Shown here: positions 50,028-63,034 of the stretch, piece after piece
Layout of the letters: the number at the start of each line of letters is the position of its first letter
How positions within the stretch are numbered: position 1 is the first letter of the stretch
Assembly: GCA_033002965.1 (NCBI GenBank)
Contig: JAURVB010012315.1
Span: 62,001-126,000 of the forward strand
Direction of reading: 5' to 3'
Source: Piper betle
Taxonomy: Eukaryota > Streptophyta > Magnoliopsida > Piperales > Piperaceae
DNA: 64,000 nt
Made by a program: the position numbers and the translations under genes
The notes under the pieces: generated by a model
Seen by the model: the letters and a program-made list of their open reading frames with translations, nothing else
Database searches by the model: none
What the model was told of the DNA's origin: nothing

Positions 50028-51119
50028 GTCTATCTTCTCATTGATGTGGCTTTTCTATGTGTGATGATACTTCTATTGCATGGTAGCTAACTCTTCAAAT
50101 TTAGAGGAATAAGAGAATGGGTTCCAAGAGGAATACTATGTGCTATGCTTGGCAGCTTTCCTTGGTATAACATCTTTATGATAGCATGGATGGATGATGA
50201 TATTGCGGGTTGCCTTTTCAATGTGAAGTGAAGTTATATTTGTGAGCAAGTGAAAGTAATTTGTACCCAAGGAATGAACTTATACTATGAGATGACCTCC
50301 AAAAATGTTTTTAGGGCATGTTCTTGTCAATTTCATAAAAGATAGTAGCAATGGGATTTCTTGGATTTATTTGAGTTGTGACTGTGCCACAACTAGTATT
50401 TTTTGATGCTTTGATTGATGTGTCTCATGAAATACTATTAGAATGTAAGTTATTATAGTTTATTTAAATTCTCAAGATAAGTAAGTAGTCTATTGTGAAT
50501 CCCGTTGGTTGAGATTGTAGTGAAGGAGGTCTAGTGAGTCCTCGAGATTTGGATGAAGATGGGAAATAAGAATACTTTTAGTGCGAGGCAACCTCTTAGA
50601 CTTGAATGCTTTAACAATGAAGGAATTAAATGTCTATACAAAGACTTAAGGGTGGAAATTTTATTTAGAAAACCTCATACTAAGAGATGGCTAGTGGGAG
50701 GAGTAAGAGGAGCTGCTAGGAGTTTTAGAAGATTGGAAGGATAGGTAAGAAGCTAACCTTCAGGATTGCATGCATATTTCTTATGATGAATTGATTGCAC
50801 ATTTATAATATCTCTTAATGTTGCAGTCTGGATATTTATTCAGCTGATGAGTTCTCAAACCTGAGTATGTTACTTAGCGGCTATTTATTGTGTATGAGTT
50901 AATAAATGTGTTATGTGTTGAGTTTATTGAGGAATTACCAGAGTAGAGCATCCAAGTTGTGTTTTAGAAGTAGCCCCACAATATCTTACGTTAGGATATT
51001 GATGATTGTGCATGTTTCATGGTCCTTGTAGGCATTAGTAGTTATAAATATAAATGAGGAGCTAGTAGTTCAGGCTCCTTTTTGTGCATCTTTGTGTTAA
51101 CATCTCCCTATTGGTGCAG
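50028..51119 (+). other. intron-like DNA of the helicase pseudogene
   Basis: Bounded by AAG/GTCTATC and TTGGTGCAG/GTT. No element or second gene was recognised. Confidence 0.5.
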
Positions 51120-51674
51120 GTTGTAGAGTCATTAAAGGAACGTCATCAAGCTATGGTATTTGTTCATACACGAAAAGACACTGGAAAACTGCAAGAATGC
51201 TGGTATCATGTTACTGCTTGTTTCTCCGGTTTCTTTTGCTAGATACTTCTCATTAAGCTGAATATATATTTTGAGATGCGTTATCCTCTATTTGCAATAC
51301 TATCGAAGAGGTTTTTGCTTTTCTTTTTCCAATGTTTTTGTTACACTATCGTATTTAATGCGTACTACTTGTGTTTACTTGGCATTTTGTAACAAAAATG
51401 ACTGCCCATGGTGAATATTGACAAGCACACCCCTACTTTTATACCCAAAACTTCTCCGCTTGGCGTTAAATGTGATACTCCAAATCATGGGGGTGTTTCA
51501 TTTTACCTCAAGAAATTCAATTATTAAAATTCCTCAAGCTCATAGGTCCATGATATGAGGGCAATATTTGGCCTACATCCAACACGACCAATTTTGCAAT
51601 CATACCAGTTGCAAGTTGCAACAACCAGCACACGTGCAAAATGATGGTTTGGGTTCATTTCTGTAAAGTAACTA

Positions 51675-53605
51675 TGTAAACCCTGTGATTCGAGTCAGGG
51701 TTTTATAGTCTAAATTGGTCGGTTCGACTGTTATTTTCAATCGGGTCAATTTTAAAACATGCGTATTGAGCCAAGGCCGGTTTTATGTTATGAACTATGA
51801 GAATCATGTGTGTCTAAGTATATAATGATAACGTTAGTAAGACAGCAGCAGAATGGGCTATTAGAATATGTGAGAGTACACTAGATTTTTTTATATTTAT
51901 TTTAATTAGATCGTAGAATTATTTTTAGGTCGAATAATGTATTAAGACGCGTTACGGTCAGTTTGGGTTGGTTATTAGTTATAGAGCATGTCATTATAAT
52001 GTTATGTGCATTATGTTTTATTGGAATTTTCCTTCCTTTTTTGGATTTTTTAGAATTATTATGAGTTAATATTATTTTTTTTGAAGTCAAAGTTGAGTCA
52101 TGTTTTAATTACAAGACGACCATTCGTTTTCCTCACCGACCACCCGTTTTCTTCTCCCTTGATATCTATTTATTCCACACCTCCGACACTACCGCCACCA
52201 TCCTCCTGACCCAACTTGCTTCTTCTTTTGCTCCCTTCCCTCTTCCCCACAATCCTCACTCGAGTTGGCCACAACCTTGTCGCCATCGCTGCATGATTAA
52301 CGATTAAGTATAGAAATTTATTTGATTTTATTTGATTATTTTATGATTTTGGTGTATTGTAAATAAGTGTTGATTTAAATTTAAATGCATGTTGAAAGAT
52401 GATAATAATAAATTAGAGTTTGAATTTAAATGTGCGTTGTCTTGTATAGATTGATAAGGAATGTAGCATTCATGCATTATACTGGGCATTAGTATTTAGT
52501 CTTTATGTATAGGTACGGAGTAGGAGCTCACCGCCTAAGCGCGTAGACACGATTGAAGCTTCTACTAGGTTCGTTTACTACTCGTTCTTATTTTATTCTT
52601 TATGCTATTGTATGTTTGTTGTATTATTTACAGGACGGGTTAAGTGGCATTTTATTGGATCCCACATAACCCGGGTCATTTAATCGATCGATTTTCCGGA
52701 TTAATAACCCTTGAGGATGAGATCCCTCGAGTTTGATTTTGAAAACAAGATTCACCACATTCGCCTTCGGGCATATTATATAAATCCTTTCCCAGACCTA
52801 TATATATATAATTTTTTTGAGTTTTCAGTGAGACAAGAGAAGGGAAAATCGACTCACATGTACCATGAGCGGGTGCACATGCCAGCCAAAGCGGGTTTTG
52901 GATTAGTGAGTGGGCTATTTCAATCTTGAGGGATCCCGACAATTCCTATTTTGAGTTCCTCACACCTGGCGAAACGTGTAGGAGGTTTACGGTTACTATT
53001 TAGTACAGCGTATCTTTGAACTTGTGGTTCAAAGGGTACTATTAAAGGCGACTGTCTGAGAGTACTCAGTTTTTGTACTCAAGGCCAGGAGAATTGTGGA
53101 GGTAAGGAGAGGGCTTAGGATATACTAGTAGTCTTGAGAAATCAGCAAATGAAATGAGAAAATGTCAAGAGTGGCATCAGCAGCAGCAGAATAGTCAGTT
53201 CTGGATGCTACTGGGTCTGAAGCCTAGTAGATCCTCAGTAGGAGCCCTTTAGAGAGTTTACGAGAAGTATATGAATATTTTCTTTCATATGAGAGTTTGC
53301 TTTCATAGCCTATTTGATATTATTTATATTTTTGGACCAGTAATAATCATTACTGATGTGTTTTTATAATATATATAGGTGATGATCATGAGTAGGATGA
53401 TCCAGCCTAGACGGAAGAGCAGTGACATCTCTTGTATATACACATGTCAGATGATAGCATATTTAATATTTTGAGGATGATGTAATGAAATGAAACATAT
53501 GATGATGTAGTGTAAAATATGAATAGAATGCATAGGTGGGTTGAAACCCAAGATTTAGAGTGATTGATATAGTAAATTAGAATTCCATGTGAATGAATAT
53601 ATCTG

Positions 53606-53660
<55 letters not shown>

Positions 53661-53973
53661 ATATGTTGAATTGACAGGGCCGCCCTTAATGTCAACAGGG
53701 CCGCCCTTAATTGCACTTTCTAGGGAGATTCTATCTATTTTATTTTTTGAAATTTTTAATAATTTTATTGCAATTGTTGGTGTGTAAATTGGTTTTCATA
53801 TCATTCATGTAAAAGCATGTTAGGTTTATTTTTGTACATTCATCCATGCATAGAGCTAGACATCTTCTATCTCGAGAAGCCGAGAGTAGATCCATAGGGT
53901 TGGGTTCGGCTTGACCTAATGGGGGCCAGTGACATTCCAGTTCCCGAGCGTGAACAGGATTTGGGGTGTTACA
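51675..53973 (-). mobile_element. solo LTR D, Del/Tekay-like, GC core lost (2.3 kb)
   Basis: Plus strand starts TGTAAACCCTGTGATTCG and ends TTTGGGGTGTTACA, flanked by AACTA on both sides (51670-51674 and 53974-53978). The GC-rich block of copies A-C is replaced by a short CACCGACCACCCG region near 52130. A TG then TA microsatellite is at 53607-53657. It lies in a helicase intron. Confidence 0.85.
53607..53657. repeat. (TG)n(TA)n microsatellite
   Basis: Nine or so TG units run into about 17 TA units inside solo LTR D. Confidence 0.9.
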
Positions 53974-55252
53974 AACTATCCTATGTTAAAGATTTGTGGT
54001 ATACCCTTACTTTTATATGCCGAAGAACTCCTCATTGACATTGAATGTTGATGACTACAAAATCAAATCTAGTTAGGATAGATTTCTAACAGAAAATATT
54101 CAGAGTAAATTGACTACAATGAAATGACAAGAGAGAATAAAGAAATAATAATAATGGCATAAAGCTAAAAAAATAATATTGACACATATTGGAAGAACTT
54201 CAATTTATCATCATGTAAAAAATTCCTACATCTCTTGGTGTGGCCAATATTTATAGGGAAAGCCCAAAAAAGTTATTAACTAAGCAATTTGTTAATCATC
54301 CTGAAATGGATTCTTTAAATACCAAAAAACAATCCCGCTTTTAGTCAAATTTTTAATGTAACACTTGGTATAGATGAAAACTTGAAGGAATAAGATGTCC
54401 TTATTAGAAATGTCGGTTATTCTTACAAATCATGAAGTACTATACACATTTCAAATACTTTTACGTGAAATACTTACTATATTTGCATGCTATGACAGTG
54501 GAAACCATGCAAAATGTGGATGACCTAGAAATGATACCGACCCACAATATAATCTAAGAAAGGTGAGAAATACATAGCTCTCTCTTTTTCTTGCTTGTTT
54601 TGATGATAAATTATACAATCAAGATGCAGGGTTATGACTCAGTCACTCCTATAAACTTATGCAGAAGGAAGTTCATAAATCTCGAAAGAAATAAGTTGTT
54701 GAGTTATTTGATTCTGGCTTAGGTATCCATCACGCTGGGATGTTACATTCAAATAGAAACCTAACTGTGCGTATTTTTGCTGATGGCATGGGGAAAGTAT
54801 GTCTAATGATATTTCTCACCACACTTTCTTTTCCTATACTGATTCTATTAACAGTTACCTAAGATAGCCTTTCTCTCCTTTTTTAGGTTCTTATATGCAC
54901 AACTTTGGCTTGGGGAGTAAACTTGCAACCACACACAGTTGTCATAAAGGTTTATTGCATGTGTACGTGATATTCTATCTAGTCTTAGATTGTTGGTTTT
55001 AAACTTTGAAGGTCCAATTAAATTTGATAAGTCCATTTAAATTTGATGCATTGGGTGAGCTCGAATGTGTATTCAAATGATGATCTCTGTTATAGCTATC
55101 TTAGTAGACAATCTACAGTGTTCGGCTGTTGTATGTTTTTCTGCAATCTGTACTAAATGTGTAATGAGAGATACATCACTTGAGAGGATAACAATTGAAA
55201 TGAATAGAGGCGTAACAATTATCACTCAGATACACATTAAAGAAACTTCAAT

Positions 55253-58212
55253 TGTAAAACCCACGATTCGAGTTAGGGTTTTATACTCAGAACCGGTCGG
55301 GTCGACCGTTATTTTTCGAGTTGAGTCAGTTTCAGGACACGTGTACCGAGCCGATGCCGGTCGCGTGTATGAGCTATGAGGGTCATGCGTATCCAAGTAT
55401 ATGATGATAACGTCATGAACACAGCAGAACAGAATGAGTTATCAGAATATATGAGAGTATGCCAGTGACTTTTTTATTTTTATATATAGTGGATCGTAGA
55501 ATTAGTTTTAGGCCGTTTACCGCGTTAGGACGCGTTACGGGCATTTTGGGTGGGTTGATAGTTTTAGAGCATATCATTATGATGTTTTGGTGTTATTTGA
55601 TTTTACAGGATTTTCCCGATTTTTATGGATTTTTTTAGGATTTAATACGACTTAGTTATTATACTTGACTCGAGCCAGAGACGAGTCAAGTCTTATTTAC
55701 GAAATTGCCACCCAACCCTTTCTTCTCCACCCCGACCTTTTCTCCCCCCGCCCAAACCCTAACCATCGCGCCGCCCCTGTTCGCGCGCCACCGCCGCCAC
55801 GACCGTCGACGCTGCCCAGCCTAGCCACGGCGTCGCCATGCTGCCCCGACCAGGTCCGGCCCCAATCGGGCCGCCGTGAAGCCGGAATTGCCGTGCGTAG
55901 CATCGCGGCTAAGTTTTGGTCGCATCATCGATTTCGCCGCCGACGACCGTCGCCGCCACAATCAGGTGGTCGCCTCAGCACCAGCGACCACCCAGTGACC
56001 CTCCCCGACCGGAACGGAGGCCAACGCCACCCATCCCGGCCGGATCTCCACACCACCACGGCCGGCCTCTGTTTTATGCATTTTCTGGCGAGCTGCCACC
56101 TCCGTTGGCCTCATCGACCTTGTAGATGAGTTGGGCTCGCCGAGCCGGTTCCAATGGTACCTTACATGACCCCTATCCGGCTAGTAGATACCACCGGCAA
56201 TTGTCGCCGGAAAACCACCGGAAGTCGCCGGAAAACCGCCGAAAAATCGGAATTTCTGGAACTTGCCGGAATTCACTGGATCTTCCGCGGGGCTCACCCG
56301 GTGGAGCCCGATCGAGCTTCGGACGCCGATGAGCGCCGAATTTGAGCTCCGAGACGCGTGATGTAACCCTAGCCGTCGCTGATTGTCGACGACGAGAGGT
56401 ATAATTACCTCCAATTTGATTATTTAAATTGATGATTATTAGCATAGCATGGTAGCATGGACCGATTATTTATCATGATAGTGCCTAATTTCTGATGAAG
56501 TAATGATTGTATGATTTGAGGAATTGTAATTGAATAGTAAGTGAGCTAATGAGATAAAATGAGTTGGAGCATGATAAGTGATCATGATGTAATTTAGAAA
56601 AACAGAATAAAATATAGTATGAATAGTTTGAGTGATGATTATTCTCTTTCATGATTATTTGACTATGATGGATGATTATTATGTCGTGTGTGGTATTCAT
56701 TGATTTTGATGCATCATGTAGTTAGAGGGCGTTAGTATTTAGTTTTGATGTGTAGGTACGGAGTAGGAGCTCGCCGCCTAGGCGTGATGACCCGCTTGGA
56801 GCTTCTACCAGGTCCGTTTAGGACTCGTCTCTGATTTACTCTTTCTATTGTATGTTTAATTTATTGCCTGCAGGACGAGTTAAGTGGCGTTTTATCGGAT
56901 TCCACTTAACTCGGGCCATTTAACCGAACATTTTTCGGATTAATAACCCCTCGAGGATGAGATCCCTCGAGGATGATTTTGAAAACAAGATCCACCACAA
57001 GTTGCCTTCGAGCCTATTATATAAATCCCTACCCAGCCCTATATATATGTAGTTTTCGCGCTTTCAGTGAGACGAGAGATGGAGAAATCGACTGCACGTA
57101 CCATGCAGAGGATGCCGTGATAGTCAAAGCGGGCTCTGGATTAGTGCCAGCGGACTATTCCATTCCCGAGGGATCCTGACAACTCCGTGTTTGAGTTCCT
57201 CACACCCGGAGAACGTGGAGGTTTACGGGTACTGTTTAGTACAGCGCATGTCCGGACTTGTGGTTCAAAGGGTACTAAAGGCGACTGCCTGAGAGTACTC
57301 GGCCTTCGTACTCAAGGCCAGGAGAAATATGGAGGTAAGGAGAGGGCTTAGGATAAAGTTTCACGAGAAGTACTGAAAAAGAAGTGCCGAGAATGGCACA
57401 GTACCAGTAGCAGATCAGTAAGTTCGGGATGCTACCGGGTCTGCAGCCTAGTGGCTCCTCAGTAGTGCCCTTCAGAGTGTTCATGTGGAGTATGATGTTT
57501 TCTTTCATATGAGAGTTTGCTCTCATAGCCAACTTGTTATAGTTATTTTATTTTCCGGACCAGTAACACTTGTTACTGACGTGTTTTTATACTATATGTA
57601 GGTAATAATTACGAGTTGAAGGAGCCAGCTTGGACGGAGGAGCATTGTTGTCACTTGCACACATGTTAGTCGATTGAGTGTTTATATTTTATTGATGATG
57701 CTATCATATTGTGAATGATGTGAAATACTAAGACATGATAGGATATGATTAAACACAATGAGATAATGTTATGACATGATGAAAAGCTAAGATATGATGA
57801 TAAGAGGTGAGATGTGATCAGAGTGCGCAGCAGAAGTATGGCCCAAGTTCTATAATGAATATACAGTATATTAGATTATGTGTGATTAAAATTATTGATA
57901 TATGCATATATATTGGTATGTATTGTTTTGACAGGGTGGATCCTAATTGCACTTTTAGGGGAAATTCTGTCCGTTTTATTTTAGAATTTTTATTGAGTTT
58001 AATCATAATGGTATTGGTGTGTGCTTGAATTGCATGTCATTCATGTAGTACCACGTTATGGTTGTATATTCATCAATGCATTGCGAGTCGTATCTTCATC
58101 TTAAGACGCCGAGATTGGATCCGCATGAGTTAGGTTCGGGTTAGCCGACCTAACCGGGGCCTGTAACATGCCAGTTCGGTTCACGAGTGTGGACTGGATT
58201 TGGGGTGTTACA
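55253..58212 (-). mobile_element. solo LTR C, Del/Tekay-like, with perfect target duplication
   Basis: Plus strand starts TGTAAAACCCACGATTCG and ends TTTGGGGTGTTACA. TCAAT flanks it on both sides (55248-55252 and 58213-58217). GC-rich block 55730-56400 with CCGGAAAA repeats as in A and B. It lies in the helicase intron between 54949 and 59476. Confidence 0.9.
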
Positions 58213-58287
58213 TCAATGCTCAAATAGTCTGAAATTTTCACATTTTTATGAATGAGAGCTAGCAAATGTGAATTTGGTGAACCTTCG

Positions 58288-59407
58288 TGTTAAGAAAAAT
58301 CCCATAAATTGGAGATCAACAATAGTGAACACAAGATATGGGAAAATAATGCCCGAGAAATAAAATAAAACAAAACCAAAAGAGCAGTGCCTCACTTGAA
58401 AGTCAAAAACCACAGGATCACAACAAATAAGTCACTACTAAAACCAAAGATTACAACCATCATCAAACCTATAGAGATGTACAAGTAGATTACTCACCCA
58501 ATTGATACTATTGAGATTACAGGATTTCTCTCTATATCCCTCTCTTTTATCTCTTACATTGTGTTCGCTGTTGTTGATCTCTAATTGGCGCTGTCTGTGG
58601 GAATATCTCCCACTTGGCGTCCAATTGGAACACTCCAATCCAAATTCTTCCTCCACTTGTTCGTTGCATAAGTCCATCACCTGCATGTTAGTGCAAGTAT
58701 CCTCTCTTGCTTTCTATATACATAGAACCTTTGTGTTTATCCACAACTCCGGGTAGATCTGATGCACGTCGTCCTTGAGCACCGGGTCTAGGAGGGTCTG
58801 TGGGAATCGAACCACTGACCACATGGTCTCAAAATGGGAAGATAGACACCACAAAGAAATAAGATAAAAACAAAAGAGAGAAATGTCTGCTGATTCCTTA
58901 ACTGCAGCAGAACGCTGGCTCATTTGGTAGCCACTTGGGCTACTCCACCGTCGGTTTCTCAGTAGCCTCTCGGCCGCCGGCTACCGGCTCCCGCTCCGCT
59001 CTCGGCCGACGGCCGCCGCCTACCGCTCCGCTCTCGGCCGACGGTTGCCGGCTCCGCTCCGGCCTCGGTTGCTGGCCAGGCCGCCAGCCGGCAACTCGAG
59101 CTCCTATCTCGACTGCTGACTTGGCCACTGGCTGCGGGCCCTGGGAGCTTCTTTCTACGAAAGGGGAGACCTCCCCCTAAGGGGAGAGATCTCCCACTCA
59201 GAACCTCTTGAACTCTCGTCCTTCACACTCTTGTCTTGGGTTTACCTTATAATGAGGCAAATGAGTTTCTATTTATAGAGATGGTTTGAGGCCCTTTATT
59301 CTCAATAGAAAAACAAACAGCTACTTTTATTTGTATTCCGAGATTTCTTTAGTATTCCGAGTGTGACAATGGGCTACAAATCATTAACATAATCACATAT
59401 ATTAACA
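58288..59407 (-). mobile_element. solo copia LTR related to the LTR at 3418-4002, with internal insertion
   Basis: Starts TGTTAAGAAAAATCCC and ends ATATTAACA; CTTCG and CTTAG flank it, an imperfect 5-bp duplication. 58288-58520 matches the start of the 3418-4002 LTR, and 59235-59407 matches its end (GAGTTTCTATTTATAGAGATG type). The middle is extra DNA, including GCTCTAATTGGCGC-type sequence near 58583 and a GC-rich part at 58960-59110 with repeated CGCTCTCGGCCGACGG. Confidence 0.7.
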
Positions 59408-60103
59408 CTTAGAATAAGTGATTTATTATTTTATCTTATCCCGTTGTTAAAATTTTCTTGAAATTATTGCTACAGGGGACACAACTTTATGATCCTAAGG
59501 CTGGTGGCTGGCGGGATCTTGGCATGCTAGATGTTATGCGGGTAAGAGCCTTTAAATGTTTCTGCTGCTTATTATTTATCTTTAAATAAGTGATTATTTA
59601 CTGATCTCTGTTCTTTTTAAATTAAACAACTTTTGAACTTAGATAACTGGTAAACCACAATTTGACAAGAGTGGTGAAGGTATAATCATAACATCTCACG
59701 ACAAACTGGCATACTATCTACGATTGCTAACCAGCCAGCTACCAATCGAAAGTCAGGTATGTGTGTTATGAATTATGTGGTAAACATTCTGGATTTATAA
59801 TTTCTGGTATGGTTGGACAATTATTTCCTCTAAGCATGAGATTCTCGGCATCTGTAATATTAATTTCTTGAATTATATTTTTAACTCACTTTGAAGGTCC
59901 AGTTCATCTTTATTCCGGGTATTATCATCTGCCTTTCTGTGTTTATGCAGTTTATTAGCTCCTTGCAGGATAATCTGAACGCAGAGGTAGCCCTTGGTAA
60001 TGTCACAAATGTAAAGAAGCTTGTGCATGGCTTGGATATACCTCTCTCTTTATAAGAATGAAAGAAAATCCCTGGCTTATGGAATTGGATGGGATGAAAT
60101 GAG

Positions 60104-61267
60104 TTGTAAATTATCATTGACATCCTGTAGAATTTAATTGTTTGTATTGAAATTTGGTACAAATAATTTTCTTATCTTAATAGTTTTCTGGAATTTTTAA
60201 GAACCACCTGCTTTTAACTTTCACTTGGGATGAATGATTTTTACCCAACCATACATAGTTGTTTTGTCATTTATCCCCAACATTATTCTTTTTTTCTTCT
60301 AATATATAGGAGGTATTGTGATGTCAGATAACTAAGGAGAAATAGTCGGAAGGGGATAATCAATAGGCTAAATCTCAAGAACGATGAAGAGCAAGAATCA
60401 CTCCTTGTAGTCTCAAGAAAAAATCAATCAAAACTTGATTATTATTGATATTTGTGTCATATTATTTTTAGACTATACATAATATATGCTAATTTAATAA
60501 AAATAAAATCTAAAAATAATTACATGAAAGTCCATAAGTATATAATTAAGTAGAAAATAAACACAAAATGCTATCGATGCCCTGCATCAAAGTGGGTGCA
60601 TGTTTGTTGTCTCAATATTTTTTGGCATCTATCCTGGCATTGGTATTTTCCTATAAGAAAATGCATGGGAGTGCGTAGTTTTAATTGATTATGTTTTTTA
60701 TTCCCTTATATTTTTGTCTATTTTGCTGGTCTACTCAATGGTAATAATGTATTATCATACTATTGTTTTTAATGTCTGATTAATGTTGGGCCTTATCAAT
60801 GGTGTGTATTTGGATACCGGAAGTTGTTGGCTTCTAGAGTAAAAATTTTAACTACTTAATACACTTTCTTACTCTTCATTTTGGTGAAATAAAGCTCAAG
60901 CTGTCTTCGAGCTTGTCTAGTTGATTTAGCAATGGAATTTTAGCTATCCTATTCTGCTACTTAACTATATCAGGATTCTGATTCCTGACATTCACCAAAC
61001 ATTTTGATGGGAAAAGAACAGAGACGAGAAAAAATGTACCTGTTAAAATCGTCACAGAGGGGTAGTGAATCGGAATCACCACCAATTTCTGAAATTTGGA
61101 CCCACCAATTATCAAAAGACCCGACATAAATGCTTTTATTCAATTTTGTAAAACTCTTAAGTTCTTAAGGTCTTTGGCAAAGAATTTAGACATTAAAAGA
61201 TGTACTAAATAGGAAGGCAACCACTAAATTTAGACATTAAATGATGTACTTCTATTTTGGCAAGATT
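60104..61267. other. intergenic 3' of the helicase pseudogene
   Basis: AT-rich. The helicase match ends near 60103 and no later exon was found. No other gene or element was recognised. Confidence 0.4.
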
Positions 61268-61421
61268 TGTTGGGTTTATCCTATATCATGTTTTGAGGTG
61301 ACTCGTTACTTGTATATAGACTAATGAGAAAACTTTAACATTTTTTAGATTAAGAGAGACTAGTAAAATTTATTTCAAGTCTCTTTTAGGAGCCCATGAG
61401 GCCCAACAATGATATCAGAGC
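61268..61421 (+). mobile_element. TRIM-like short LTR with tRNA-Met primer binding site
   Basis: A 141-bp block (61268-61408) starts TGTTGGGTTTATCC and ends GGCCCAACA. One base later, TGATATCAGAGC (61410-61421) matches the tRNA-iMet primer binding site TGGTATCAGAGC at 11 of 12 positions. LTR of this size plus a PBS is the mark of TRIM elements. No second LTR is visible; repeat J-like DNA starts within 50 bases. Confidence 0.6.
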
Positions 61422-61459
61422 CTTGATGGTTTTTGGAGGAAATCTCTTCAAAATAACTT

Positions 61460-63029
61460 GGTGAAGCTAAGGCTGACATGTACGGCTCAGATCTTGCTAT
61501 GTGACACGATTTGAATGTCTGAAAACTCGGGTCCTAGTGGGGCCCACCTATGGGTATATGCAATATATATATATATATATATGGATGGAAAGTTTAGATC
61601 GAGACCGCCCAAAGTCAAAACTGACTTGAGTTCTAAAATTGACTTTAAAGGTAGGAATCGAGATAAGAAGTCTAAATAGGCCTCAAATTCTTAATTTAAA
61701 TGAGTGAAAACTTACGATTCAATCAAGTTGGGCCCACATGGGCATAATATGGTGATCCAAAATCCCTATGATGCATCTAAATGAGATACCTTGAAAATTC
61801 TAAACGGAATCTTTCAGGTGTTTCGATATCTCTAGCTAGATTTAAGTATATAGGTTGCATCTTGAAATGTATTTCATAAAATAATGAGATATTCGTTTCG
61901 ACATCCTTATTTGATTTATCAAAGTTTTGTACAATTTTTGACACGCTCAACATGTGAATGTGATTTGAATGCTGTGAAATGTGGTGTGTTGTGTGTTTAA
62001 TTTCATGCCCTTAAATACCATATCATTTGTCGCATTTAGGATTATTTGCATGTCATTGTATGCACACATCATTTAGGTTTTAAGTAGTGGTTTGCATTTT
62101 TAGGTCAAAGTCAATCTCGTTGTGTTAGGATGTAGAGCCTTCCCCATTGGTCCATTAGGATTCCTCTCGGCTCGATCTATTACTTGGCTCTATCATAGTT
62201 TTGATTGATATCGTAGGACATAGTGACGTTTTATTAGATCCCATTACCATGGTCCTTATTATCAAGTTTTCAAGATTAATTAAACTTTAAGGTTGAGAAC
62301 CATTAATGTGAATTTCGAAAAGATGAGATCATGATCAAAATTTGCTTTAGCGCTATTTATCAACCCTTATTTGAACCTGTGTTTGAACTATTTTGCAGAC
62401 GATATACCCCGGGCATGAAGGTCTAATCATTTCATGTAAGAATTCTCTAAGCTCCAGAGTTTTAGAACTGAAGGATAAAATTAACTTAGGTAAATTAAAC
62501 CATGTTACCTGTGCGGGTACCCGGAGTGAAAAGAAGCATGGTTTAGAGGAATTTCTTGACTTTGTTTTGCAGGTTAAAAGGCCCATGTGAAGACTAAGCA
62601 AACCAACAACATGAAGAATGTAATTTTTATTATAAATGATTTGTGATGTGATGTGACCATGGTGGAATACCTCTGTGATTTTTTGTGAGTGAAATGTATG
62701 AAATGTGAATGTTTGCATGTGGATTTTATAAAATATGAAATTATAAAGGTTTGTAAAAATTTTCTAGGTTTGTAGTTACGAGGAAAACTCTACCAAATTT
62801 TTTCTAGGGTTTGAAATTTCTTTTATAATTTGGATTCATTTAGAATGTCTTAGCATATTTTTATATAATCATATATATTTAAGATGTACATTAAATTTCC
62901 TCGAATTTTCCAAATTTTGATACCTCAAATATTTAAGTTTGTTCGATAGATCAGTATTTCATTTTAAATAATCAAGAGTATAAGTCCATGATTTAATACT
63001 TGTCTGCCAACCGAATTGGCAGTATTACA
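61460..63029 (-). repeat. LTR-like repeat joining segments J, G and H
   Basis: On the minus strand it starts TGTAATACTGCCAATTCGG at 63029. 62260-63029 matches 45965-46860 (inverted), 61810-62040 matches 39140-39300 and 48500-48690 (inverted), and 61460-61800 resembles 41740-42000 including a TA run (61565-61583). This shows that segments seen separately elsewhere come from one LTR family. The left end is not clear. Confidence 0.5.
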
Positions 63030-63034
63030 TTATA

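Larger units (their letters stand above)
49879..60103 (+). pseudogene. DExH14/ASCC3-like Ski2-type RNA helicase pseudogene (fragment)
   Basis: Large tandem-cassette helicase family (DExH14 in plants, ASCC3 in animals; BRR2 is related). Exon blocks: 49879-50027 (FFDSSYCPVPLAQQYIG), 51120-51202 (HQAMVFVHTRKDTGK), about 54630-54796 (GIHHAGML...FADGMGK), 54887-54949 (CTTLAWGVNL..HTVVIK), 59476-59541 (GTQLYDPKAGGWRDLGMLDV), 59643-59756 ([20 protein letters not shown]) and 59951-60103 (LNAEVALGNVTNV). Together they cover the second half of one helicase core. Lesions: an in-frame TAA in the third block, loss of three codons from motif VI (QxxGRxGR region), and two one-base losses in the last block. 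The ATP-binding half and all later domains are absent. Introns hold solo LTRs D and C and a solo copia LTR. DKSGEG and DKLAYYL favour DExH14 over BRR2. Confidence 0.85.

Noticed and set aside
50553..50744. 63-codon open frame between helicase exons
   Set aside because: Lies within an intron, no recognisable domain, no second copy.
58800..58950. tRNA-derived SINE on the minus strand (B-box-like GGTTCGATTCC and A-box-like TAGCCCAAGTGG)
   Set aside because: The two boxes are about 130 bases apart, too far for a tRNA or typical SINE promoter, and no cloverleaf can be drawn.
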